This document shows, piece by piece, positions 1-9,039 of a stretch of DNA of 64,000 nt; position 1 is the first letter of the stretch, and each line of letters begins with the position of its first letter. The DNA lies in assembly GCF_029889905.1 (NCBI RefSeq), contig NZ_JARANZ010000002.1, forward strand, positions 124,001 through 188,000. The letters run 5' to 3'. Both the position numbers and the translations under genes were made by a program. The stretch is from Chromohalobacter sp. 11-W. GTDB taxonomy: Bacteria > Pseudomonadota > Gammaproteobacteria > Pseudomonadales > Halomonadaceae. Below the pieces are notes generated by a model that did not search any database, was not told where the DNA came from, and saw only the letters and a list, made by a program, of their open reading frames with translations.

Positions 1-683
1 CCTTCTACTATTACGGGTTTGTGGCTGGCACCGCCCGGCTGCCATCGAGCATCGCCGGGCTCCTGAGCGGCTCGATCCCTATCTTCACGTTCATCTGCGC
101 CTTCCTGTTCCTACGCCAGGATCGCCCGACCGGCCAGATGGCGGCTGGCGTTGCCCTGGGCTTCATCGGTATCGCACTGAGCGCCCGCCCCTGGGAGGGC
201 ACCGATGGTGTGGCGTTGACCGGGGTCTTCTGGATGCTGGCCGGGACGCTGAGCCTCGGGGTGTCGTTCGTCTATGCCCAACGGTTCCTGTCGCCGCTGA
301 AACTACCCCCGCTGGCATTGGCGACCTGGCAGACGGGACTCGCGCTTCTGACCTTGCTGATACTGACCGACTTCGACGGCATGGCTGCCATAACGACGGA
401 CTCGCGAGCATTGTTGGGAGCCATCGTCGGCCTGGGCATGCTAGGCACCGGCGGGGCCTTCTTCAGCTACTACTTCATCATCGAAAAACTCGGATCCGTG
501 CAGGCATCCGGTGCAACCTACATCGCCCCGGTAGTAGCCGTGTTCATTGGCGCTGCGGTCGGTGAGCAAATCACCGGTACCGTTATACTCTCGCTGGCCC
601 TGATCCTAGGGGGCGTGGTTCTGATCCAGTCGGGTAAGCGCAGCACCACACCTGCTTCCATTCAGCACCAAGCTGAGGAGTAG
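1..683 (+). CDS. EamA/DMT-family inner-membrane transporter, 5'-truncated by the window edge
   Basis: The frame is already open at base 3 (reading FYYYGF) and there is no need for the GTG at 21, so the true start lies upstream. About 226 residues remain: the end of the first EamA repeat and the full second repeat, with about seven hydrophobic segments and the typical Gly/Ala-rich helices (for example GAFFSYYFIIEKLGSVQASG). The family exports metabolites or drugs across the inner membrane as 10-TM proteins. The substrate cannot be told from the sequence. The stop is TAG at 681-683. Confidence 0.85.
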   Translation, partial: FYYYGFVAGTARLPSSIAGLLSGSIPIFTFICAFLFLRQDRPTGQMAAGVALGFIGIALSARPWEGTDGVALTGVFWMLAGTLSLGVSFVYAQRFLSPLKLPPLALATWQTGLALLTLLILTDFDGMAAITTDSRALLGAIVGLGMLGTGGAFFSYYFIIEKLGSVQASGATYIAPVVAVFIGAAVGEQITGTVILSLALILGGVVLIQSGKRSTTPASIQHQAEE

Positions 684-715
684 GCTGATCCCAGGACAAC
701 TTTCGCTGACGTTGA

Positions 716-883
716 CAAGTGAGCTTGTCAGATTCGGCAAGCGAGATGTCGCAAGCCCGCATCGTGGTGCTTAAAGACGGCGAGATCGTTGAGCAAGGCG
801 ACTGCGAAACGCTGCTCAATCAACCTCGAGAAGCGTATACCAAGCGCCTTCTCGAGGCCTCTGGGCTGCATTTCAGCACCTGA
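716..883 (+). pseudogene. Remnant of the C-terminus of an ABC-transporter ATPase
   Basis: After an in-frame TGA at 713-715, an open stretch ends at the TGA at 881-883. It contains RIVVLKDGEIVEQGD followed by an AYTKRLLEA tail. This is the standard end of oligopeptide/nickel-type ABC ATPases, just after the H-loop (R-hydrophobic-V-M-x-x-G-x-I-V-E-x-G, then P-x-x-x-Y-T-x-x-L-L). Walker A, the signature and Walker B are all missing, and only about 45 codons follow the first ATG (746). It is therefore the tail of a deleted gene, not a working protein. Confidence 0.6.
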
Positions 884-957
884 CGAACTTTTTGGAGACT
901 CATGACGGCGTCGCCAGGTTAAGGAGCGATAAGCATGCAGGAAGATAACGGTATAAA

Positions 958-1665
958 CTAGATGGATGCGATTTGCGCCTCGCTAAGCTCACGCCACTCG
1001 CCCGGCGCTAGTGCTGAGTCGAGAACGATATCGCCGATCCGTTCGCGGTGCAGTGCGACGACCTCGTTATCCAGCGCCGCGAACATGCGCTTGATCTGAT
1101 GGTAGCGGCCTTCCTGGATGATCAGACGCGCCTGAATTACATCGTCTTCGTCCGACGCCGGCAGACGTTCGAGGCGCGCGGGCAATGTCGGCTTGTCTTC
1201 CTTTTCCAGCATTAGCCCTGCCGCCAGGCGATCTTCCGCCCCTTCCATCAGCGGCTGAGCCAGCGTCACGAGATAATGCTTGTCGCAGCGCCGCTTGGGG
1301 GATGTCAGTCGATGCGACCATTGGCCGTCCTCGGTGATCAGCACGAGCCCAGTGGTGTCTACATCCAGGCGCCCTGCGATGTGAAGGCGCTCGCGCTTGG
1401 TGACATCCAGCAGTTCGACCACCGAGGGGTAGCGCCCCGGCCGGGTCGTGCACTCATAGCCCGAGGGCTTGTTGAGCATCAGGTATCGCACGCCGACCAG
1501 GGCCAAGGGCGCCCCCATCCAGCGTACGTCCTGTTCTTCACCGAGTTTGAAGGCGGCATTTTTGATCACGTCACCATCCACCTCGACCTCGCCGCGGTGC
1601 AGGGCTTTCTTGGCTAGCGAGCGCGTCAGCTCGGTACTTTCACTTAAAAAACGGTCGAGACGCAT
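958..1665 (-). CDS. rsuA: 16S rRNA pseudouridine(516) synthase RsuA
   Basis: 235 aa, the usual length. Residues 1-60 form an S4 RNA-binding domain (MRLDRFLSESTELTRSLAKK). The RsuA/RluB/E/F catalytic domain follows, with LNKPSGYECT and the active-site motif AGRLDVDTTGL; the Asp of GRLD is the catalytic residue in this family. It isomerises U516 of 16S rRNA in the small-subunit precursor. The start is 9 nt after the stop of the upstream hydrolase gene, whose end supplies a GAGGAG ribosome-binding sequence, so the two are probably translationally coupled. Confidence 0.95.
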   Translation of the reverse strand: MRLDRFLSESTELTRSLAKKALHRGEVEVDGDVIKNAAFKLGEEQDVRWMGAPLALVGVRYLMLNKPSGYECTTRPGRYPSVVELLDVTKRERLHIAGRLDVDTTGLVLITEDGQWSHRLTSPKRRCDKHYLVTLAQPLMEGAEDRLAAGLMLEKEDKPTLPARLERLPASDEDDVIQARLIIQEGRYHQIKRMFAALDNEVVALHRERIGDIVLDSALAPGEWRELSEAQIASI

Positions 1666-1674
1666 GCAGGAAAT

Positions 1675-2478
1675 TCACTCCTCGACCTGGAAGCGATCGG
1701 CATCCATCCAGGCCGGAAATTTGTCACGGAACGCACTCAGCGCCTGACGATCCAGGTGGCCGGTACGCATGAAGGGCACGTCGCGCGGCCCGTCGATCAA
1801 GGGCTCGCCCTTGAAGTCGACAAGCATCGAGTCGCCCGCGAACGCCAGCCCCTTGGCGTCTTCCCCCACACGGTTGACGCCGATTACATAGCAGAGGTTT
1901 TCGACGGCACGTGCCTGTAGCAGGGTCCGCCAAGGCTGACGACGAGGCGCGGGCCAGTTGGCAACGCACAGCAGCGCATCATACTCGAAATGCTCGCCCG
2001 ATGCGGGCTGCTGACGCAGCCATACGGGAAATCGCAAGTCATAGCAGACACTCAACAGGATTCGAAATCCCTTGAGCTCGACAATGACGCGCTCGCTGCC
2101 CATGCCATAGCGCTCGTGCTCGCCAGCCATGCGAAATAGGTGGCGCTTGTCGTAATGCGTGATATCGCCATCCGGACGCGCCCAGACAAGACGGTTGAAG
2201 TACTCGCCGTCTTCGACAACGGCCACGCTGCCAGTCACCACGCAGCCACGCTGGCGGGCTTGCTCGACCATCCAGGCAACGGTGGCACTTTGCGCCATGG
2301 GCTCGGCCATTTCGCGGGAATTCATGGTGAACCCCGTGGCGAACATTTCCGGCAGTACGATCAAGTCCGTATCGTCCGCCGAGAGCGTCCCCAGGCGTTC
2401 CTCGAGCAAGCGGCAATTGGCTTGGGGGTCTTCCCAGCGCAGGTCGGCCTGCACCAGGGTCGTACGTAATTCGCTCAT
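1675..2478 (-). CDS. Carbon-nitrogen hydrolase, YafV-type omega-amidase
   Basis: 267 aa nitrilase-superfamily enzyme. The Glu-Lys-Cys triad can be seen in VLPEMFATGF, HYDKRHLF and SVCYDLRFP. The order and spacing match the YafV/Nit2 omega-amidases, which hydrolyse 2-oxoglutaramate or 2-oxosuccinamate to the 2-oxoacid and ammonia in methionine-salvage transamination. The ATG at 2478 is chosen over the GTG one codon upstream because a GGAGG lies 7 nt before it. It shares an operon with rsuA. The exact substrate is inferred from the family. Confidence 0.88.
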   Translation of the reverse strand: MSELRTTLVQADLRWEDPQANCRLLEERLGTLSADDTDLIVLPEMFATGFTMNSREMAEPMAQSATVAWMVEQARQRGCVVTGSVAVVEDGEYFNRLVWARPDGDITHYDKRHLFRMAGEHERYGMGSERVIVELKGFRILLSVCYDLRFPVWLRQQPASGEHFEYDALLCVANWPAPRRQPWRTLLQARAVENLCYVIGVNRVGEDAKGLAFAGDSMLVDFKGEPLIDGPRDVPFMRTGHLDRQALSAFRDKFPAWMDADRFQVEE

Positions 2479-2599
2479 CACACACCTCCCGGATTGATGA
2501 TTCAGTCTGAAGGCCAGCTCAGGGCAGCGGCAAGCCTCTTTCGTCCATGTTAGATTAGCGCTCGCCTATTCGGTTTTGTCGCCCCATGCTGAGGTCCCC

Positions 2600-3571
2600 A
2601 TGGCTCGAGAGAGTGCCCAAGAGAGCGCTAAAGAGAGTACTAAACAAAGTGCCCCGCAAGACACGTCTTCCACATCGACGGCCGCCGCCGATAAAGACGC
2701 CGCCAAGGGCGTAACGTTCGGCTTGATCGCCTATACGCTATGGGGATGCTTTCCGATTTTTTTCTCGCTTTTCGAGGGCGTACCCGCCTGGGAGATCCTG
2801 ACTCACCGCATCCTCTGGGCGTGTCTGTTTCTGGCCCTCGTGGTCACCCTCTTGGGGCGCTGGCAACCAGTCAAGACTGCCTTGCGCGCGCCGCGCCTGC
2901 TAGTGCGGGTACTCGGGTGCGCCTTGCTCATCGGTTTCAACTGGGGGCTCTATATCTACGCGGTGGAAACCCACCATGTCCTCCAGGCCAGCCTCGGTTA
3001 TTTCATGACGCCACTGGTCAACGTGGCGCTGGGCATGCTGGTACTGCGCGAGCGCATGTCACGCCTCCAGGGCGCCGCAGTGGCCATCGCCATCGTCGCC
3101 ATCGGCGTTCAACTGGTGGGGCTCGGCGGTCTGCCGTGGATCAGCATTTGTCTTGCTCTCAGCTTCGGCACTTATGGTCTGTTGCGCAAGCAGGTCAGCC
3201 TGGATGGCCTTTCGGGGCTGTTCGTCGAGACACTGATACTGCTGCCTCTTGGCTTACTTGCCGTGGCCTGGTTCGAAATTGCCGGTCTATCCCATTTTGG
3301 TGGCACCGCACACAACACCACGCTACTGATCGCGAGTGGCGCGCTGACGGCTCTGCCATTGCTGGCCTTCGCCGGGGCCGCACGCCGACTGCGTCTGTCG
3401 ACAGTGGGATTCTTGATGTACATCAACCCCACTCTGCAATTCTTGATCGCACTGCTGATCTTTCGCGAGCCATTAGGCACCCTGCAACTCATCACCTTCG
3501 TGCTCATCTGGCTCGGGCTGGCACTGTATTCGCTTTCCGCTTGGCAAGGCAGGTATGCTGGCGCCAAGTAA
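2600..3571 (+). CDS. rarD: RarD-type EamA transporter
   Basis: 323 aa integral membrane protein of the RarD subfamily of EamA transporters. A Ser/Lys/Ala-rich cytoplasmic tail comes first, then about ten TM helices starting at VTFGLIAYTLWGCFPIFF, with the family motifs WEILTHRILWA and NWGLYIYAVETHHVLQASLGYFM split over TM2-TM4. RarD was named for chloramphenicol sensitivity in Pseudomonas; its natural substrate is not established. The start is the ATG at 2600 with GAGG at 2591-2594; a TTG nine codons earlier has no ribosome-binding sequence. Confidence 0.9.
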   Translation: MARESAQESAKESTKQSAPQDTSSTSTAAADKDAAKGVTFGLIAYTLWGCFPIFFSLFEGVPAWEILTHRILWACLFLALVVTLLGRWQPVKTALRAPRLLVRVLGCALLIGFNWGLYIYAVETHHVLQASLGYFMTPLVNVALGMLVLRERMSRLQGAAVAIAIVAIGVQLVGLGGLPWISICLALSFGTYGLLRKQVSLDGLSGLFVETLILLPLGLLAVAWFEIAGLSHFGGTAHNTTLLIASGALTALPLLAFAGAARRLRLSTVGFLMYINPTLQFLIALLIFREPLGTLQLITFVLIWLGLALYSLSAWQGRYAGAK

Positions 3572-3665
3572 GACAAGCGTCACGGCACCGACATCGTCTA
3601 GAGTGAGTGCATGACCGCCACGACGTGTCGCGCGGCGGCCGACTGGCCCGAGGAAACACGCCTTC

Positions 3666-4766
3666 ATGACGACGCACCTAGTGCTGGTGGGCGCCGGTCA
3701 CGCGCACCTCCACCTGCTGAAACACGCTACCGCATTACGTCGCGCCGGCTATCGCATCACGCTCGTGGCGCCCACGCGATTCTGGTATTCGGGGATGGCC
3801 GCACGTCTGCTTGGCGGCGCGCCGCGTGATGCCTGCAGCCTCGATATCGCCGCCCTCTCCGCACGCCATGGCATCGAGCATGTCACAGCGCCTTTCGTGG
3901 CACTCGACGTGCACACCAAGCATGTCTTCCTGGCCGACGGTCACCACATCGCCTTCGACGTACTCTCACTCAATGTGGGCAGCGACGTCGTCCCGCCGAC
4001 CCCGACCGGCGCCACCGTACCGGCTTGGGGAGACGCACGTTACTGGCACGTCAAACCCATCGAGCGCCTCGACGCACTGCGCCAGCATGTACTCGATGCC
4101 GCTCAGCAGCGCCGGGCCTTGCATATGGTCGTGGTCGGCGGCGGACCTTCCGGCGTGGAAATGGCCGCCAATCTGGCGGGGTTGAGCCAGCGCCTAGAGG
4201 CCAACAACGCTATTCGCCTCGTTACACGCCACGCACGCCTCTTGCCCGCCGCACCGCCCACCGCATCCCGATGGGCCAGCCGTCAACTCTCGCGACTGGG
4301 CGTCGACTGGCATCCCGACGTAGCGCTCGACGGCGGTGCCGGGTGGCTCGACACCCTCGATTTCTCACCCGACGACATCATCCTCGCCACGGGATTGCGG
4401 CCTGCGTACTGCGTTGCCGATTTGCCACTGGCTCTCGACGACAACGGCATACGCATCAAGGCAACATTACAAAGTGAGGAACACGCGACGATCTTCGCCG
4501 TCGGTGACTGCGCCTCGCTGATCGATTACAGTCTTCCCAAGCGCGGCATCGAAGGCGTCCGTCAAGGCCCCGTGCTACTGCAGAATCTGATTGCCCTGCA
4601 GAATGGCACGCCACTGAGTGACTACCACCCACCGGCAACGGCACTGGCCATCGTGGACATGCACGACAAGGGATTGGCACTTTACGGGGAACACTGGCGA
4701 GGCAGTCGCCTGGCCTTGCGGCTCAAGCGCTATATCGATGCGCGCTTCCTGCGGCGTTATCGGTAG
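3666..4766 (+). CDS. FAD-dependent pyridine nucleotide-disulfide oxidoreductase, NDH-2-like
   Basis: 366 aa. The N-terminal FAD-binding Rossmann motif VGAGHAHLHLL is followed by a second dinucleotide fold (VVVGGGPSGVEMAANLA, for NAD(P)H) and a C-terminal FAD motif around FAVGDCAS. The AGHAHL signature is typical of a subgroup that resembles type-II NADH dehydrogenase, members of which are fused to or sit near SelD in some bacteria. No redox CxxC disulfide is present, so it is more like a quinone or flavin-type dehydrogenase than a disulfide reductase. The electron acceptor is unknown. It stands alone between rarD and fliE. Confidence 0.8.
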   Translation: MTTHLVLVGAGHAHLHLLKHATALRRAGYRITLVAPTRFWYSGMAARLLGGAPRDACSLDIAALSARHGIEHVTAPFVALDVHTKHVFLADGHHIAFDVLSLNVGSDVVPPTPTGATVPAWGDARYWHVKPIERLDALRQHVLDAAQQRRALHMVVVGGGPSGVEMAANLAGLSQRLEANNAIRLVTRHARLLPAAPPTASRWASRQLSRLGVDWHPDVALDGGAGWLDTLDFSPDDIILATGLRPAYCVADLPLALDDNGIRIKATLQSEEHATIFAVGDCASLIDYSLPKRGIEGVRQGPVLLQNLIALQNGTPLSDYHPPATALAIVDMHDKGLALYGEHWRGSRLALRLKRYIDARFLRRYR

Positions 4767-4860
4767 TTAGGGTGTAGCGTTATCGATAGGTAGGCGGCGA
4801 CACGCGGAAAGCGACGCGTCGCACCGCCGGAGATGACGGTGCCCGGGCAGCGCTCGCGCA

Positions 4861-5184
4861 TCACACCTGCATATTCATGACATCTTTATAGGCCGTCACA
4901 AAGCGATCGCGTACCTGCTTGCCCATCTCGAAGGCGATGCTGCCCTTTTGCATATCGACCATTACGTCGTTGAGCTCCACACCCGGCGCACCCGCCTCAA
5001 AGGCTTCGGCCTGCGCATTGGCAGTCTGCTTCAAACTATTGATACGTGAAATCGCGCTATGCAATTCGCCGGTAAAGCCACCGCCGCCGACCGACGTATT
5101 GACCTGGCTCCCGGGCGTCTGGCTCGCCTGATTGGCCATGGACTGCATTTGCTGAAGCGCCTGTGAAATGGCAGGTGCACTCAT
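4861..5184 (-). CDS. fliE: Flagellar MS-ring/rod adaptor FliE
   Basis: 107 aa, the normal length. The conserved C-terminal half is clear (GVELNDVMVDMQKGSIAFEM, then QVRDRFVTAYKDVMNMQV). FliE sits on the MS ring and joins it to the proximal rod; it is needed for rod export. It is unusual that fliE is transcribed away from fliF: in most enterics and pseudomonads it is first in a fliEF operon or alone upstream in the same direction. A GGAG precedes the ATG by about 8 nt. Confidence 0.93.
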   Translation of the reverse strand: MSAPAISQALQQMQSMANQASQTPGSQVNTSVGGGGFTGELHSAISRINSLKQTANAQAEAFEAGAPGVELNDVMVDMQKGSIAFEMGKQVRDRFVTAYKDVMNMQV

Positions 5185-5336
5185 GAATTTTCTCCGCCGA
5201 TCGAACAGCTCTGGAATACGTTGCTGAACCCTATCAGCAACCAGGCCAGCGTCATATCTGCAATTGGGACCTAAAACATCGGCTTTTCCACCCTTTAGGG
5301 TTTTCTTAGCTACACATAATGGCGGTCATCACACAT

Positions 5337-5375
5337 ACGCCTCGTGACGGTATCGATCGCACCGTCACGAGGCGT
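5337..5375. repeat. Perfect 15-bp inverted repeat between fliE and fliF
   Basis: Arms at 5337-5351 and 5361-5375 are exact reverse complements, separated by the 9-nt loop ATCGATCGC. No T-tract follows on either strand, so it is not an intrinsic terminator. It lies about 90 bp before the fliF start and about 150 bp before the divergent fliE start. It could be a regulator-binding dyad or a 5'-UTR hairpin. Confidence 0.75.
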
Positions 5376-5464
5376 CAAACGATGCGCAGAATTTTGGAGT
5401 TGGACACCCCCATGCTTGCCGCTGGACCTTTTCAGTGCCTACCCCGGCGTTGCCGGAGGATGAC

Positions 5465-7288
5465 ATGAGCACAGCAGCATCCTCCTCGACCGAGGCCAAC
5501 CAAGGTACGTCAGGACAACGTCAAGGCAGCGCCGCCACGGGCAACGCCCCATCGTTTGTCGACCGACTGCGCAGTAACCCGCGCGTACCGCTGATTATCG
5601 CCGCCGCCGCGTGTGTCGCGGTCATCGCCGCGCTTTTGATGTGGGCAAGCTCCCCCGATTATCGCGTGCTTTATTCGACACTCACGCAGGAAGATGGCGG
5701 GAAGATCGTCGCCGAGCTCGACACCATGGGCGTGCCCTACGAGTTCAGCGAGAACGGCCAGGCACTGCTGGTGCCTGCCGAACGGGTCAACAAACTACGC
5801 ATGCAGCTCGCCGAACAAGGCCTGCCGGAAGCCTCCGGCGTGGGCTATGAACTAATGGACGAGCAGTCGTTCGGCATTAGCCAGTTCACCGAGCATGTCA
5901 ATTACCAGCGCGCCCTCGAAGGCGAACTGTCGCGCACCATCGAGGATCTCGGCCCGGTGGCCAAAGCCCGCGTTCACCTCGCCATGGCCAAGCCTTCAGT
6001 CTTCGTGCGTGAGAGTGAGCCCGCCAGCGCCTCCGTCATGCTCGACCTGCAACGCGGGCGCGTTCTCGGCGAAGGCCAGGTGCAGGCGATCATGCACCTG
6101 GTATCGAGTAGCGTTTCCGAGCTGGCCACCGGCGACGTCGCTGTAATCGATCAAACCGGCCGCCTGCTCTCTCCTGCCAGCGATGGCAACGACGCGCTCA
6201 GCGGCACGCAGCTGGACTACGTATCCCGCGTCGAGCGCAACTATGCCGAGCGCATCGAATCGATTCTGGCGCCCATCCTCGGCGCGCGTAACGTCAAGGC
6301 CGAAGTCTCCGCCCAGCTCGACTTCTCCAAGCGCGAGGGCACCAGCGAGACTTACTCCCCCAATCAGCCGCCCAATGAAGCCGCCGTGCGTAGCGAGCAA
6401 TCGAGCATTACCTACAGCGGCGATGCCGATCTGGCCATGGGGATTCCCGGCGCGCTGAGCAATCAACCGCCGGGTACCGCAGCGTCCCCCATCAATGCGC
6501 CGCAGGAAAACAATGATGGAGCGGACGACAACGCACAGGGCGACAACGCACAAGACGATAACGCTCAAGCCCAGGATGGCGAAGACGCCGCGACCCAGGA
6601 AAACGCCACTGTGGGGCGTACCAGCCGCGACAACACCATCAACTACGAGGTCGATCACCAGGTCGAACACGTTCAGCACCAGACCGGTACCATCGAACGC
6701 CTCAATGCCGCCATCGTGGTCAACTACCGCGACGGCGTCGACGAGGATGGCAATCCGGCGCGTGTCCCCCTGAGTGACGACGAGATCGCCAACATCCGCA
6801 GCCTCATACAGCAGGCTATGGGCTTCTCGGCAGCACGTGGCGACCAGCTCGAGGTCGTCAACTCGCCCTTCGAAGACACTGACGAGCAGCGCCCCACATC
6901 ACCGTGGTGGGAATCTCCCTTGCTGTGGTCGCTGGCCGCCACGCTGGGCAAATACCTGCTGATCGGTCTCGTCGCCCTATTCCTGTGGTTCAAGGTGCTG
7001 CGTCCGCTGGTTCAACGCCAGACCGAGCGCCCAGCCTTCTCACCGGCCATGTCGGGCCCTGCCGGTGCAGCCGCAGGGGCCGGTGCGGGCGGTGGTGCCG
7101 ACGCCTACGCGACGGCTCAATCCGAGACAGCTGGCGCCGAGGAAGAACCACCGGCACCGCCACAGAAGCGGCGTGAGCGGCGCTCGGCCAGCTACGAGCA
7201 AAACCTCCGTGACGTACGTGAGATCGCTCAGGAAGACCCGCGTCTCGTCGCCATGATCGTCAGAGGGTGGATGGGTTCCCATGAGTAA
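5465..7288 (+). CDS. fliF: Flagellar MS-ring protein FliF
   Basis: 607 aa. TM1 is at about residues 41-60 (VPLIIAAAACVAVIAALLMW) and a second TM lies near the C-terminus (LLWSLAATLGKYLLIGLVAL). YscJ/FliF ring-building motifs lie between them (VNYQRALEGELSRTIEDLG, VKAEVSAQLDFSKRE). A low-complexity Asp/Asn/Gln-rich loop of about 40 residues interrupts the periplasmic domain. The last 30 residues (REIAQEDPRLVAMIVRGWM) are the FliG-binding tail. The ATG at 5465 is chosen for the GGAGGA at 5455-5460. It overlaps fliG by 8 nt and heads the fliF-R operon. Confidence 0.96.
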   Translation: MSTAASSSTEANQGTSGQRQGSAATGNAPSFVDRLRSNPRVPLIIAAAACVAVIAALLMWASSPDYRVLYSTLTQEDGGKIVAELDTMGVPYEFSENGQALLVPAERVNKLRMQLAEQGLPEASGVGYELMDEQSFGISQFTEHVNYQRALEGELSRTIEDLGPVAKARVHLAMAKPSVFVRESEPASASVMLDLQRGRVLGEGQVQAIMHLVSSSVSELATGDVAVIDQTGRLLSPASDGNDALSGTQLDYVSRVERNYAERIESILAPILGARNVKAEVSAQLDFSKREGTSETYSPNQPPNEAAVRSEQSSITYSGDADLAMGIPGALSNQPPGTAASPINAPQENNDGADDNAQGDNAQDDNAQAQDGEDAATQENATVGRTSRDNTINYEVDHQVEHVQHQTGTIERLNAAIVVNYRDGVDEDGNPARVPLSDDEIANIRSLIQQAMGFSAARGDQLEVVNSPFEDTDEQRPTSPWWESPLLWSLAATLGKYLLIGLVALFLWFKVLRPLVQRQTERPAFSPAMSGPAGAAAGAGAGGGADAYATAQSETAGAEEEPPAPPQKRRERRSASYEQNLRDVREIAQEDPRLVAMIVRGWMGSHE

Positions 7289-8276
7289 GATGAGTGGCGC
7301 TCGCCGAAGCGCAATTCTGCTGCTCTCGTTGGACGAGGACAGCGCCGCCGAGGTCTTCAAGTACCTCAGCAACAAGGAGGTCCAGGAAATCAGCCTGGAG
7401 ATGGCCTCCTTGAGCCAAATCTCGCACGAGGACATGGAGGAGGCTCTGAGCGAGTTCCACGATGAAGTGGAGCAGTTCTCCGCCGTCAACCTGCACAGCA
7501 GCGAGCACATACGCACCGTGCTCACCAAGGCACTGGGCAGCGAGCGGGCCAACAGCCTGATCGAGGACATTCTCGAAACGACCGGCTCCGCCTCGGGCAT
7601 CGACGCGCTGAACCTGATGGAAAGCACTACCGTCGCGGAGCTGATCCGTGACGAACATCCGCAGATCATCGCCACCATCGTCATCCACCTGGATCGCAAC
7701 TTGGCCGCGGATGTGCTCGAGCAGCTCGACGAGAAGCTGCGCAACGACGTCGTGCTACGTATCGCCACTTTCAGCGGCGTGCAGCCAGCGGCATTGCAGG
7801 AACTCACCGAAGTACTCGGCAGCATGCTCGATGGCCAGAACGTCAAGCGCAGCAAGATGGGTGGCGTAAGAACCGCCGCCGAGATCCTCAACCTGATGAA
7901 CTCGTCTCAGGAAGAGCTGGTCATCGACGCCGTGCGGGCGCACAACGACGACCTCGCGCAGCGCATCATCGACGAGATGTTCCTGTTCGAGAATCTGCTG
8001 GATATCGACAACCGTGGCATTCAGCTCATCCTCAAGGAAGTCGATACCAACTCGCTGGTCGTGGCCCTCAAGGGTGCCCAGGAAGCCCTGATCGACAAGA
8101 TCACGCAAAACATGTCGCAACGCGCGGCCACGCTGATGCGCGAAGACCTCGAAGCACGCGGCCCGGTACGCGTATCCCAGGTCGAGACCGAGCAGAAAGC
8201 GATCCTGCAGGTGGTGCGTCGCCTGGCCGACAACGGCGAAATCGTACTCAGCGGAGGTGACGACAGTTATGTCTGA
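7281..8276 (+). CDS. fliG: Flagellar rotor/switch protein FliG
   Basis: 331 aa, full length. N-terminal FliF-binding helices are followed by the middle domain with the EHPQIIA motif (DEHPQIIATIVIHLDRN, which contacts FliM), and the C-terminal torque domain with charged helix residues (MFLFENLLDIDNRGIQLIL, LMREDLEARGPVRVSQVE). FliG forms the top of the C-ring and interacts with the MotA stator. Its start lies inside the end of fliF, so the two are coupled. Confidence 0.97.
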   Translation: MSKMSGARRSAILLLSLDEDSAAEVFKYLSNKEVQEISLEMASLSQISHEDMEEALSEFHDEVEQFSAVNLHSSEHIRTVLTKALGSERANSLIEDILETTGSASGIDALNLMESTTVAELIRDEHPQIIATIVIHLDRNLAADVLEQLDEKLRNDVVLRIATFSGVQPAALQELTEVLGSMLDGQNVKRSKMGGVRTAAEILNLMNSSQEELVIDAVRAHNDDLAQRIIDEMFLFENLLDIDNRGIQLILKEVDTNSLVVALKGAQEALIDKITQNMSQRAATLMREDLEARGPVRVSQVETEQKAILQVVRRLADNGEIVLSGGDDSYV

Positions 8277-9039
8277 CAAGCCGCTATCCGACGACGTCAT
8301 TCATACGCCGGACGACCAGCGCTGGCGTCCCTGGCGTATGGATGAGCTGCCGCATGACGGTGGCGATGGCAGCGATCAGCTCGACCGTGCACGACGCTTC
8401 GAGCAACGCCGGCGCGAGCAACGTCAGCGTCTCATCGAAGAACGCGAGGCACTGCACCACAAGACCCGCGAGAGCGCCTATCGCGAAGGCTACGACGCCG
8501 GTTTCGAAGAGGGTCGCCAGGCCGGTTACGAAAAGGGCCTCCAAGAGGGGCGTGAGGCAGGCGATCAAGAAGCCAAGCGCCAGCTCGACGACGCCCTCGC
8601 CCCACTCGGCCAACTGGCCGACGAGTTCCGCACCGCGCTGGATACAATGGACACCCAGCTTGCCGACCAACTCGTCGAGTTGGCCATGCTCACCGGTAAG
8701 CATCTAGCCGACGAAGCATTGGTCGCCACCCCCGAGCATGTCGTGACCATCGTTCGCCAGCTCCTCCACGAGGAGCCCGTGCTAAACGGTCCCACTCAGT
8801 TGTGGCTACATCCCGACGATCTGGCGCTGGTCCACGAGCATGTCGGCAACGAGCTCGAAGCGGCGCACTGGACGCTGCATGAAGACGCCTCGCTGCAACG
8901 CGGTGGCTGCCGTGCCGAAAGCGCCACCGGCGGTCTCGATGCCACGCTCGAGACGCGTTGGCAAACGGCGCTGAATCAGCGTCGCCAGCGCCACGTCGCA
9001 CCTTCCCCGGCAACGGGATCGGAGGCCGGTGATGACTGA
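8269..9039 (+). CDS. fliH: Flagellar export ATPase regulator FliH
   Basis: 256 aa. The Gly-repeat heptads diagnostic of FliH are visible ([19 protein letters not shown], then [15 protein letters not shown]). The C-terminal half resembles the V/F-ATPase peripheral-stalk delta/E subunit. FliH dimers bind FliI and anchor it at the C-ring. The ATG at 8269 has GGAGG at 8253-8257; a GTG four codons upstream is less likely. It overlaps fliG by 8 nt and fliI by 8 nt. Confidence 0.92.
   Translation: MSDKPLSDDVIHTPDDQRWRPWRMDELPHDGGDGSDQLDRARRFEQRRREQRQRLIEEREALHHKTRESAYREGYDAGFEEGRQAGYEKGLQEGREAGDQEAKRQLDDALAPLGQLADEFRTALDTMDTQLADQLVELAMLTGKHLADEALVATPEHVVTIVRQLLHEEPVLNGPTQLWLHPDDLALVHEHVGNELEAAHWTLHEDASLQRGGCRAESATGGLDATLETRWQTALNQRRQRHVAPSPATGSEAGDD

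Noticed and set aside
7040-7891. Long minus-strand frame (283 codons) opposite fliF/fliG
   Set aside because: Antisense to well-supported flagellar genes, low-complexity Ser/Arg composition, no ribosome-binding site or family; it is a by-product of GC-rich codon use.
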